Source of the DNA: Micavibrio sp.
GTDB lineage: Bacteria; Pseudomonadota; Alphaproteobacteria; Micavibrionales; Micavibrionaceae
NCBI GenBank assembly: GCA_030824805.1
Contig: JAPJRC010000015.1
Span: 1 to 37,645, forward strand
Direction of reading: 5' to 3'
DNA length: 37,645 nt
Under the pieces are notes generated by a model. That model had not been told where the DNA came from. It was given only the letters and a program-made list of their open reading frames with translations, and ran no database searches. Shown here piece after piece: positions 1-7,549 of the stretch; position 1 is the first letter of the stretch, and every line of letters begins with the position of its first letter. Both the position numbers and the translations under genes were made by a program.

Positions 1-13
1 CCTGTAGACCTGA

Positions 14-41
14 TATATAGGGCGCGCGTTTCGTACTGCAA
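14..41 (-). promoter_or_regulatory. Candidate promoter downstream of rplL
   Basis: On the minus strand, TTGCAG (36-41) is followed after 16 bases by TATATA (14-19), a reasonable sigma-70-like pair. It lies just beyond the rplL terminator and points out of the left edge. In bacteria rpoB usually follows rplL, so it may drive rpoB; that gene is outside the window, so this is inference. Confidence 0.35.
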
Positions 42-65
42 GCCCCAGTCATTAAAACATTCTGA

Positions 66-100
66 AAAATAAAAAACGCGGCAGGTTGTCCCGCCGCGTT
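66..100 (-). terminator. Intrinsic terminator after rplL
   Basis: Perfect 8-bp inverted repeat AACGCGGC (75-82) / GCCGCGTT (93-100) with a 10-base loop. Read on the minus strand it is followed by an uninterrupted T run (complement of 66-76). It lies about 20 bases past the rplL stop codon and should end the rplJ-rplL transcript. Confidence 0.85.
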
Positions 101-122
101 CTTATTAACTAGTAATCCGAAA

Positions 123-497
123 TTACTTGAGTTCGACTTTTGCGCCGGCATCTTCAAGTTGTTTCTTGATTTTCTCGGCTTCGTCTTTCTTAACATCCGT
201 TTTGAGGTCTTTCGGTGCGCCTTCAACGAGGTCTTTCGCTTCTTTCAGGCCGAGACCCGTGATCGCGCGGACTTCTTTAATCACGTTGATTTTGTTAGCG
301 CCGCCATCTTTCAGAACAACCGTGAATTCGGTTTTCTCTTCAGCGGCCGGACCGGCAGCAGCACCGCCAGCACCCGGAGCAGCGGCAACAGCAGCCGTAA
401 CGCCCCATTTTTCTTCGAGCAGTTTGGACAGCTCGACAGCTTCCTTAACGGTCAGAGCCGAAAGGTCTTCTACAAGTTTCTCAAAATTAGCAGCCAT
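123..497 (-). CDS. rplL: Ribosomal protein bL12 (L7/L12)
   Basis: Large-subunit stalk protein that recruits translation GTPases to the ribosome; it binds the C-terminal part of L10 as dimers. The 124-aa product has the usual three parts: an N-terminal dimerisation helix (about residues 1-35, with the LSALTVKEAVELSKLLEEKWG pattern in part), an Ala/Gly/Pro-rich hinge (about 36-53) and the compact C-terminal domain (about 54-124) with the conserved stretch VIKEVRAITGLGLKEAK. Length is normal. The start is supported by AAGGAG seven bases upstream. It follows rplJ by 51 bases on the same strand and is closed by a strong terminator, so it is the last gene of a short rplJ-rplL unit. Confidence 0.98.
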   Translation of the reverse strand: MAANFEKLVEDLSALTVKEAVELSKLLEEKWGVTAAVAAAPGAGGAAAGPAAEEKTEFTVVLKDGGANKINVIKEVRAITGLGLKEAKDLVEGAPKDLKTDVKKDEAEKIKKQLEDAGAKVELK

Positions 498-548
498 TTT
501 AGTTCTCCTTAGTAAATGTAATGTAGTTCGTAAGTTGTTTGTGTGTGG

Positions 549-1076
549 TTATTCCGCAGGTGCAGCTTCGGGAGCGGAAGCTTCGGCTTCGCCGCCTTCT
601 TTCTCGCCGTAAGCTTTCGTAACGCCAACGATCTGGGAAGCCGGAGCTTGCAGAAGGCCAACGAGTTTGGAGCGGATTTCGTTGAGCGTCGGCATTTTCG
701 AGAATGCATCGACAGCCGCTGCGTCCATGACTTCACCTTCGAAGAAGCCACCAACGATTTCCAGTTTCGGATTCTTTTTGGCGAATTCAGCGATGACTTT
801 CGCCGTGGAGATCGGATCCTTGCCGGTTACAAAACCGGTCGGGCCTTTCATCTTGTCGGCGAGCACTTCATAGACTGTGCCTTTGACGGCGATGCGGGCC
901 AGCGTGTTTTTGGAAACACGGTAGTCAACACCGGCGGCGCGTGCGGCAACGCGCAGGTCGTTGGTTGCTTTCGCATCCAGACCCAGGTTTTTGGTCAGCA
1001 GAACGATTTCGGTGTCAGCGAATTTCGCTTTCATCGCATCGATCTCGACCTGCTTTTCGTTTTTGGTCATTGCCAT
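549..1076 (-). CDS. rplJ: Ribosomal protein uL10
   Basis: Ribosomal stalk base protein that binds 23S rRNA and carries the L12 dimers. I place the start at 1076, giving 175 aa beginning MAMTKNEKQ, because GAAGGA lies 9 bases upstream and family members start close to this point; the reading frame stays open for 29 more codons upstream, but these read as leader. Conserved L10 features include the central TGFVTGKDPIST segment and a C-terminal Ala/Glu-rich tail that forms the L12-binding helix. It is not directly behind rplA as usual: an ABC-F gene and a nucleoside hydrolase gene lie between, and it has its own promoter and a structured leader. Autoregulation by the L10-L12 complex on such leaders is known in other bacteria. 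Confidence 0.97.
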   Translation of the reverse strand: MAMTKNEKQVEIDAMKAKFADTEIVLLTKNLGLDAKATNDLRVAARAAGVDYRVSKNTLARIAVKGTVYEVLADKMKGPTGFVTGKDPISTAKVIAEFAKKNPKLEIVGGFFEGEVMDAAAVDAFSKMPTLNEIRSKLVGLLQAPASQIVGVTKAYGEKEGGEAEASAPEAAPAE

Positions 1077-1241
1077 AGTTGTTTTTCCTTCAAATAAAAA
1101 AGATGGCGTTTTACGGCCATCCTGTACAAAACCCATCAATGTTGAAAATCGGGGGAGCCGCAATGCGGCTCTGAATCTCGTTTTTCACCATCTATGTTGG
1201 ATATTTAACCCCGAAAGGCCCAACAGTCTCGGACAGGAAGT
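1077..1241 (-). promoter_or_regulatory. Structured leader of rplJ
   Basis: About 165 untranslated bases lie between the predicted transcript start and rplJ. They hold a 7-bp, 3-base-loop hairpin (GAGCCGC 1155-1161 / GCGGCTC 1165-1171) and, just before the ribosome binding site, a terminator-like hairpin listed separately. Length and position fit the L10 leader known from other bacteria, where L10-L12 binding controls expression. I could not match the L10-binding consensus by eye, so the regulatory role is inferred. Confidence 0.5.
1095..1121 (-). terminator. Terminator-like hairpin in rplJ leader (possible attenuator)
   Basis: Inverted repeat GATGGC (1102-1107) / GCCATC (1116-1121), followed on the minus strand by a run of T (complement of 1095-1101). 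It ends about 18 bases before the rplJ start, so it cannot simply be the end of the upstream gene, which stops 150 bases earlier. The likely role is premature termination of the rplJ-rplL transcript. Confidence 0.55.
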
Positions 1242-1247
1242 TGGGGG

Positions 1248-1277
1248 TATATAGGGGCAAAAGCCCCTGCCCGTCAA
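1248..1277 (-). promoter_or_regulatory. Promoter of rplJ-rplL
   Basis: TTGACG (1272-1277) and TATATA (1248-1253) on the minus strand with an 18-base spacer, near the sigma-70 consensus. The -35 element overlaps the stop codon of the nucleoside hydrolase gene. The spacer contains a perfect hairpin sequence AGGGGC-4-GCCCCT (1253-1268) with no T run after it. Confidence 0.55.
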
Positions 1278-2203
1278 CCAAAATCCCCTGTAGAAACGGC
1301 CAGCATTTCCTTCAAAAGGGCAAAAAACCGCTCTTTTTCTACGGAAACAGCCACTTGGGTGCCGCCATTAGGCTCGCCGGCAAGAACCGTCTGCCCTTCT
1401 CGTTCTCCGGCTTCGGCCACGGCAACGCGGCCGTTTTGCCAGCCGTAAAGCGTTGGCTCGGCAAGCGCGGCGATGGTGTGAAAGTCATGGAGCGGTGATA
1501 TGCCCTGTCCTTCCAGACCCGGATATGTCGCGGCATATCCATCCAGCATCGTGGCAAGATTTGCACCAGCCAGTCCCAGATCATGTAGCCACGCACGAAA
1601 CGCCGCATCCTGCATGGTCTTGTGTGTAACATCGAGCGGCAGCGCGCGAATGCGCGGGAAATGATCGTAGACAATCTTCGCGGCATGCGGATCGCAAAAG
1701 ATATTGAATTCGGCATAGGGCGTGATGTTGCCGGCCGGATAACCATAGGCACCGCCCATGGTGACGATTTCCCTCACACGCTTTGGCAATGTGTTATCCC
1801 GCATATAGGCCATGGCGATGTTGGTCATCGGGCCAATCACGACAAGCGTTATATCGGGGTGCTGGCGTGTCTGCTCCAGAATAAAATCCGCTGCGTCGAT
1901 TGTAGCAGAGGAAATCTTTACATCAGGCAGGATCAAGCCTTGAACACCTGTTTCACCATGCACATCATCGGCAAGCACGGCACGTTTGACCAAAGGCTTA
2001 TCACAACCTGCAATGACAGGCACATCCGCGCGCCCTACCATAGTGCAAATGCCCAAAGCGTTACGCTGCGTTTGCACAGGGTCGACATTGCCACCGATGC
2101 TCGTAATCCCCACCACTTCGAACAGAGGCGATGTCAGCGCCGCAACCAATGCAATCGTATCATCACAGCCAGGATCGGTATCGATGATGATTTTGATCGC
2201 CAT
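1274..2203 (-). CDS. Nucleoside hydrolase (IunH family)
   Basis: Predicted purine/pyrimidine ribonucleoside hydrolase, splitting the N-glycosidic bond to give base and ribose; cytosolic salvage enzyme. The 309-aa product carries the family's calcium and ribose site: IIIDTDPGCDD at residues 5-15 (D8, D10, D14, D15), the GGAYGYPAGNITPYAEFN region with N159, E165 and N167, D171, and HD at 239-240. The spacing agrees well with characterised inosine-uridine hydrolases. Its ATG lies 2 bases after the stop of the ABC-F gene, so the two are probably co-transcribed, a pairing I do not recognise as a pathway. Substrate preference cannot be read from the sequence. The stop overlaps the -35 box of the rplJ promoter. 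Confidence 0.92.
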   Translation of the reverse strand: MAIKIIIDTDPGCDDTIALVAALTSPLFEVVGITSIGGNVDPVQTQRNALGICTMVGRADVPVIAGCDKPLVKRAVLADDVHGETGVQGLILPDVKISSATIDAADFILEQTRQHPDITLVVIGPMTNIAMAYMRDNTLPKRVREIVTMGGAYGYPAGNITPYAEFNIFCDPHAAKIVYDHFPRIRALPLDVTHKTMQDAAFRAWLHDLGLAGANLATMLDGYAATYPGLEGQGISPLHDFHTIAALAEPTLYGWQNGRVAVAEAGEREGQTVLAGEPNGGTQVAVSVEKERFFALLKEMLAVSTGDFG

Positions 2204-2205
2204 TT

Positions 2206-3762
<1,557 letters not shown>

Positions 3763-3780
3763 CGATAATATCTTTCAAAT

Positions 3781-3809
3781 AAAAAGCCCCGCTTTGCAGC
3801 GGGGCTTTT
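3781..3809 (-). terminator. Intrinsic terminator after rplA
   Basis: Perfect 11-bp stem AAAAGCCCCGC (3782-3792) / GCGGGGCTTTT (3799-3809) with a 6-base loop and a T run on the minus strand. It sits 15 bases past the rplA stop and before the ABC-F gene, separating rplK-rplA from the inserted pair. Confidence 0.88.
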
Positions 3810-3824
3810 CCGAATTGGAATAGC

Positions 3825-4520
3825 TTATGCCGCCTTGCTCAGGTCAAGCTTGATGCCAGGGCCCATCGTGGAAGAAAGCGTTACTTTCTTCATGAAGGTA
3901 CCCTTTGCACCCGTTGGACGTGCCTTTTGGATCGCATCGATGAAGAAGGTGATGTTTTCGATCAGCTTCTTCTCATCGAAGGAGGCCTTGCCAACGCCAG
4001 CTTGTACGATACCGGTCTTTTCAGCGCGGAATTCGATGGAACCTGCTTTGGCTTCTTCAACGGCTTTTTTAACATCAGGTGTAACCGTGCCGAGTTTCGG
4101 GTTAGGCATCATGCCTTTCGGACCCAGAACCTTTGCAACCTGGCCAACCAGACCCATCATGTCCGGCGTCGCGATGACGCGGTCAAAATCGATCTTGCCC
4201 GACTTGATCGTTTCGATCAGGTCTTCTGCGCCAACGATGTCAGCACCAGCAGCTTTCGCTTCTGCGGCTTTTGCATCGCGTGCGATAACAGCAACGCGAA
4301 CCTTAGCACCCGTGCCGTTCGGCAGGGAGATAACGCCGCGAACCTGCTGGTCTGCGTATTTCGGGTCGATACCGAGATTCAGCGAAACTTCGATCGTTTC
4401 GTCAAATTTACGCAGGGAAGCACAGTCCTTCAGGATCTTTACAGCCTGCTCTACCGTGTAGGCTTTGCCTGGCTCAACCTTGGAAGAGATCGTTTTGTTT
4501 TTCTTCGTATTGGCAACCAT
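3825..4520 (-). CDS. rplA: Ribosomal protein uL1
   Basis: Large-subunit L1 stalk protein, which binds 23S rRNA near the E site and in many bacteria represses its own operon by binding the rplK leader. The 231-aa product is full length, starting MVANTKKNK and containing the family hallmarks VEQAVKILK near the N-terminus, the central domain stretch ATPDMMGLVGQVAKVLGPKG, the MPNPKLGTVTPDV motif and a C-terminal TMGPGIKLD. It begins 2 bases after the rplK stop, indicating translational coupling. A strong terminator follows, so rplK-rplA is a two-gene unit here rather than continuing into rplJ. Confidence 0.98.
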   Translation of the reverse strand: MVANTKKNKTISSKVEPGKAYTVEQAVKILKDCASLRKFDETIEVSLNLGIDPKYADQQVRGVISLPNGTGAKVRVAVIARDAKAAEAKAAGADIVGAEDLIETIKSGKIDFDRVIATPDMMGLVGQVAKVLGPKGMMPNPKLGTVTPDVKKAVEEAKAGSIEFRAEKTGIVQAGVGKASFDEKKLIENITFFIDAIQKARPTGAKGTFMKKVTLSSTMGPGIKLDLSKAA

Positions 4521-4522
4521 GA

Positions 4523-4954
4523 TTAACCCTCCACCACTTCGATACCCATCGAACGAGCGGAACCTTCCATGATGCGTGTGGCACCATCGAGGTCTTTTGC
4601 GTTCATGTCGGTCATTTTGTCTTTGGCCAACTCGCGCAGCTGCGATCTCTTGATAACGCCAGCGGATTCTTTACCGGGGTTTTTCGAGCCCATTTTCAGC
4701 TTGAGCGCTTTTTTGATGTAGTAGGAGTTCGGAGCCTTCTTCGTGATGAAGGTGAACGAACGGTCCTTGTAGACGGTGATGACGACCGGGGTCGGCATGC
4801 CTTTTTCAAGTTTTTCTGTCTGGGCGTTGAACGCTTTGCAGAATTCCATGATGTTGACGCCGTGCTGACCGAGCGCGGGTCCGATCGGCGGGGACGGGTT
4901 AGCCGAACCAGCCGGAATGATCAGGTTGATATAACCTGTGATTTCCTTTGCCAT
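4523..4954 (-). CDS. rplK: Ribosomal protein uL11
   Basis: Large-subunit protein of the GTPase-associated centre; in other bacteria it is also needed for RelA activation and is the site of thiostrepton sensitivity. The 143-aa product starts MAKEITGYINL, chosen over an upstream in-frame ATG because family members begin here and GAGG lies about 5 bases upstream. The proline-rich N-terminal domain (PAGSANPSPPIGPALGQHGVNI) and the C-terminal rRNA-binding domain with the MNAKDLDGATRIMEGSARSMG segment are intact. It is normally directly downstream of nusG; here two small genes separate them. Confidence 0.98.
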   Translation of the reverse strand: MAKEITGYINLIIPAGSANPSPPIGPALGQHGVNIMEFCKAFNAQTEKLEKGMPTPVVITVYKDRSFTFITKKAPNSYYIKKALKLKMGSKNPGKESAGVIKRSQLRELAKDKMTDMNAKDLDGATRIMEGSARSMGIEVVEG

Positions 4955-4992
4955 TATATCCTCGTAACAAAAGGGTTTTAAACGAGGTTTGT

Positions 4993-5030
4993 GGTGCGGC
5001 TCCCCAATGGTCTTTGGGTTTGGGGCTACC
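4993..5030 (-). promoter_or_regulatory. Leader hairpin of rplK-rplA (candidate L1 site)
   Basis: Inverted repeat CCCCAA (5002-5007) / TTGGGG (5020-5025), extended by GGT (4993-4995) / ACC (5028-5030), in the untranslated leader about 40 bases before rplK. L1 represses rplK-rplA in other bacteria by binding a leader hairpin that mimics its rRNA site. Position fits; the exact binding motif was not verified. A weak promoter-like pair lies further upstream at 5054-5082. Confidence 0.4.
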
Positions 5031-5090
5031 TCCCACAATCCTTAACGGGGGCACAATTAAGGGTTTGCGGATAGAAATGCAAGGGAAATC

Positions 5091-5291
5091 CTAGCTATGG
5101 CGCGGATTAAAACCCTCTGGCATCAATCCCTGAACCTTGTAACCGCCATACCGCTCACGGTGCGATATCGCGCGCGCCACACCGCTCATGGTTACGGGCC
5201 CGCCGTCCAGATTGCGGTAAGGATCGAAGTTTTTTAGGGCTTCTATCCGGATAGTAAGCTGTGAAAGATTGTTTTCTTTAATAGCAGACAT
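5091..5291 (-). CDS. Small hypothetical protein, 66 aa
   Basis: I do not recognise this protein. It is 66 aa from the ATG at 5291 (an in-frame GTG two codons earlier is possible), soluble and without signal peptide or membrane segment. The sequence is basic and polar, with a central Gly-Gly pair and the end PEGFNPRHS. AGGTGG lies 4 to 9 bases upstream of the ATG. A promoter-like pair stands about 27 bases upstream, so it is probably transcribed alone. It is one of two small genes inserted between nusG and rplK. No intrinsic terminator follows before rplK, so read-through into rplK-rplA is possible. Confidence 0.6.
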   Translation of the reverse strand: MSAIKENNLSQLTIRIEALKNFDPYRNLDGGPVTMSGVARAISHRERYGGYKVQGLMPEGFNPRHS

Positions 5292-5317
5292 GGCCACCTA
5301 GCAATAACAATGCATTA

Positions 5318-5346
5318 ATTGTGATTCACTTATGCATTTTTTGCAA
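5318..5346 (-). promoter_or_regulatory. Candidate promoter of the 66-aa gene
   Basis: TTGCAA (5341-5346) and CACAAT (5318-5323) on the minus strand with a 17-base spacer, each matching the sigma-70 consensus at four of six positions. It follows the terminator of the 38-aa gene directly. Confidence 0.4.
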
Positions 5347-5360
5347 GGCTCGAAATGTTA

Positions 5361-5383
5361 AAAAGCGCCCGCGAAGGGCGCTT
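5361..5383 (-). terminator. Intrinsic terminator after the 38-aa gene
   Basis: Perfect 8-bp stem AAGCGCCC (5363-5370) / GGGCGCTT (5376-5383), 5-base loop, followed by T on the minus strand. It lies 22 bases past the stop of the small gene at 5406 and supports that gene being a real transcription unit. Confidence 0.8.
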
Positions 5384-5405
5384 ATCAATATATAAGGCCA
5401 GATGT

Positions 5406-5522
5406 TTAAGCTGCGCGGATGATTTCCGTTGTCGCACCGTTAAAGCAGGACACGTTTGCGGCAATGAAAGGGGTCGGCTTTTTAAGGTCGGCTTTTTTCA
5501 CATTTGTCGCTGGCTGGGTCAT
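5406..5522 (-). CDS. Small protein, 38 aa, unknown function
   Basis: A 38-codon ORF starting MTQPATNVKK and ending GATTEIIRAA, with an excellent ribosome binding site: GGAGG (5528-5532) five bases before the ATG. A strong intrinsic terminator follows 22 bases after the stop, and the nusG terminator lies about 100 bases upstream, so it is boxed as its own unit. The N-terminal half is Lys/Pro rich, with two KK pairs and PTPF. The C-terminal half is less charged and contains a single Cys within VSCFNG. No membrane helix or clear signal peptide. It could be a ribosome-associated small protein or a peptide precursor; neither is shown. Confidence 0.6.
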   Translation of the reverse strand: MTQPATNVKKADLKKPTPFIAANVSCFNGATTEIIRAA

Positions 5523-5598
5523 GGTGTCCTCCGTTTGATGATTAAGGGCAGGCACACCATACCGTAAGGGATACAAACATAGCTAGAAAATCATGTGC

Positions 5599-5612
5599 TG
5601 CACGCGCGTGCA
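5599..5612. repeat. 14-bp perfect palindrome
   Basis: TGCACGCGCGTGCA is fully self-complementary and lies between the nusG terminator and the 38-aa gene, about 75 bases upstream of that gene's start. Its place suits an operator for a dimeric repressor or activator, but no regulator is identified. Confidence 0.35.
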
Positions 5613-5625
5613 AGATGTGCAATGC

Positions 5626-5653
5626 AAAAAGGCCCGGACAATTTCCGGGCCTT
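5626..5653 (-). terminator. Intrinsic terminator after nusG
   Basis: Perfect 10-bp stem AAGGCCCGGA (5629-5638) / TCCGGGCCTT (5644-5653), 5-base loop, with a T run on the minus strand. It lies 38 bases beyond the nusG stop and separates secE-nusG from the small genes and rplK. Confidence 0.88.
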
Positions 5654-5690
5654 CACATTCATGCGTATATGCAAGGGCGTTGGTCTAAAA

Positions 5691-6221
5691 CTAGACCTTT
5701 TCAACCTGGCCGTATTCCAGTTCGACCGGCGTCGCACGGCCAAAGATGGAAACGGAAACTTTCAGACGGCCTTTTTCTTCATCGACCTCTTCCACGATAC
5801 CGTTGAAGGAAGCAAACGGGCCTTCGGAAACCTTAACCTCTTCGCCAATATCGAAGGAGATGGAGGATTTCGGACGTTCCACGCCTTCCTGCAACTGCTG
5901 GATCAGGCGGGCGGCTTCTTTTTCCGAGATAGGGGCAGGTTTGTTGGCAGCACCAAGGAAACCGGTGACTTTCGGCGTGTCCTTGATCATGTGCCAGACA
6001 TCGTCGTTCATATCCAGCTTGGCAAGAACGTAGCCCGGGAACACTTTGCGTTCCGTGTTGATTTTCTGGCCGCGCTTTACTTCGACCACATCTTCTTTAG
6101 GCACAAGAATATCTTCTACCTTGTCGGCGAGACCTTTCTTGGACGCCTTGTCCTTGATGGTTTCGGCAACCTTGTTTTCAAAACCAGAGTAAACGTGCAA
6201 AACATACCAGCGCATAGCCAT
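5691..6221 (-). CDS. nusG: Transcription termination/antitermination factor NusG
   Basis: Cytosolic factor that binds RNA polymerase, raises processivity and links it to Rho or to ribosomal S10. The 176-aa product has an NGN domain (about 1-105; RWYVLHVYSGFENKVAETI and FPGYVLAKLDM) and a C-terminal KOW domain (about 122-176; VSEGPFASFNGIVEEVD). AAGGA is 7-8 bases before the chosen ATG. It starts 14 bases after secE, the standard arrangement, and ends at its own terminator. Confidence 0.98.
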   Translation of the reverse strand: MAMRWYVLHVYSGFENKVAETIKDKASKKGLADKVEDILVPKEDVVEVKRGQKINTERKVFPGYVLAKLDMNDDVWHMIKDTPKVTGFLGAANKPAPISEKEAARLIQQLQEGVERPKSSISFDIGEEVKVSEGPFASFNGIVEEVDEEKGRLKVSVSIFGRATPVELEYGQVEKV

Positions 6222-6235
6222 GGTGAAATTCCTTC

Positions 6236-6436
6236 TTAATTAACGCCAATGCCGAGAATGAGAGAGACGAGCCAGGCAAGAACCTGATCCGACAGATACA
6301 AGAAAACCGACGCAAGAAGCACCATAATGAAAACGGCGATCGTCGATGCTATCGTTTCCTTGCGCGAAGGCCAGGTAACTTTTTGGGCTTCCTGTTTCAC
6401 TTCGCGGAAATAACCGAGAGGTCCTGATTTGGACAT
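6236..6436 (-). CDS. secE: Preprotein translocase subunit SecE
   Basis: Short single-span form of SecE (66 aa), which clamps SecY in the inner membrane translocon. The amphipathic stretch YFREVKQEAQKVTWPSRKET (residues 9-28) is the conserved cytoplasmic hinge and is followed by one hydrophobic segment of about 22 residues from I29 onward. AAGG lies about 10 bases upstream of the start. It is followed immediately by nusG. pdxA lies upstream on the same strand with 127 untranslated bases between; no convincing promoter was seen there. Confidence 0.96.
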   Translation of the reverse strand: MSKSGPLGYFREVKQEAQKVTWPSRKETIASTIAVFIMVLLASVFLYLSDQVLAWLVSLILGIGVN

Positions 6437-6563
6437 TTTAAATACCTTGTTTAATCGTTTCTTTTTCCCAGCGGTTCGTAAGCCCGGGGGCTTTTTCGAA
6501 ATCCGTAATGTATGGGAACAATGGTCTTGTAGCCGATAATTTTGCCCCTGACCAGAGGAATTT

Positions 6564-7547
6564 TCAGGAAACCTGGCGTTTTTTCACCATATCACCGGCA
6601 AAAATCATAGCCTGAACAAGGCTTTGGTGGCTGGCCTTGCCCGAGCCGGCAATTGCCAGCGCCGTGCCATGATCAGGGGATGTGCGGATAATATCCAATC
6701 CCAACGTGACGTTTACACCGCCATGAAAATCCAAAGTTTTCAGCGGAATAAGGGCTTGGTCATGGTACATGCAAAGTGCAACATCGTATTGAGACCGCGC
6801 TTCCGGGTGAAATAACGTGTCGGCAGAATGAGGGCCCTCAATAGCCAAGCCCTCACGCTTAAGCCTGGTGACAGCGGGTGTGATGACTTTAATCTCCTCA
6901 CTGCCAAAAGCACCATCTTCTCCCGCATGGGGATTAAGACCTGCAACTGCAATTCTCGGCGATACAATGCCCAAATCTTTTTTCAGCGCGGCATTGATCG
7001 TGCGTGCGGTATCACAAATAAGCTCTTGCGTGATAACGCCGGCCACATCTTTCAAAGGCATATGAATTGTCAAAGGCACAACACGCAGGTCTTTTGCTAC
7101 CAGCATCATAACCGGCGGGTTTTTGGCATCTGCCAGATGGGCCAGATATTCTGTGTGGCCTGGGAAATCAAACAGCCCGCTTTTTTGCAGACTTGATTTT
7201 TGTATGGGATTTGTCACCACCGCCCCCGCCAAGCCATTCACGCAAAAGCCAACAGCGCGATCAATGCTTTCAATAACCGCCGCTGCATTATGGGATTCCG
7301 GATTCCCTGAAACGCTTCGCACATTATTTTTCAAGGGGAGTATTGGCAGAAATTCCCTGAAAACCGCCTGAGCCTCTGACGGTGCATCGAGAATTTTTAC
7401 AGGTGCGGTTTTGTATAGAGAAGGATCCCCGATAACAAAAAAGCACGGCAGTCCCATCTTGTGGCGGTCCTGCCATGCTTTAATTGTTATTTCAGGCGCG
7501 ATGCCGGCAGGCTCCCCCATCGTTACCGCCAAAGGGAGCGCTTCCAT
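6564..7547 (-). CDS. pdxA: 4-hydroxythreonine-4-phosphate dehydrogenase
   Basis: NAD(P)-dependent dehydrogenase of the DXP-dependent vitamin B6 pathway, oxidising 4-phosphohydroxy-L-threonine before PdxJ forms pyridoxine phosphate. The 327-aa product starts near the family motif MGEPAGIAPEI and has the three metal-ligand histidines H162, H207 (GLNPHAGE) and H262 (YHDQALIPLK); their spacing of 45 and 55 equals that of E. coli PdxA. FPGHTEYLA at 128-136 is the substrate phosphate region. It starts 2 bases after the homospermidine synthase stop, so the two genes probably share a transcript. Several PLP enzymes of sulfur metabolism are encoded in the same window. Confidence 0.96.
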   Translation of the reverse strand: MEALPLAVTMGEPAGIAPEITIKAWQDRHKMGLPCFFVIGDPSLYKTAPVKILDAPSEAQAVFREFLPILPLKNNVRSVSGNPESHNAAAVIESIDRAVGFCVNGLAGAVVTNPIQKSSLQKSGLFDFPGHTEYLAHLADAKNPPVMMLVAKDLRVVPLTIHMPLKDVAGVITQELICDTARTINAALKKDLGIVSPRIAVAGLNPHAGEDGAFGSEEIKVITPAVTRLKREGLAIEGPHSADTLFHPEARSQYDVALCMYHDQALIPLKTLDFHGGVNVTLGLDIIRTSPDHGTALAIAGSGKASHQSLVQAMIFAGDMVKKRQVS

Positions 7548-7549
7548 GC

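Noticed and set aside
1253..1268. AGGGGC/GCCCCT hairpin as terminator of the nucleoside hydrolase gene
   Set aside because: No T run follows on the minus strand, and the sequence falls within the -35/-10 spacer of the likely rplJ promoter.
3927..4526. Long plus-strand frame over rplA (and similar frames over rplJ, rplK, nusG, glyS, argG)
   Set aside because: These lie opposite well-recognised genes, have no ribosome binding site and no recognisable protein features.
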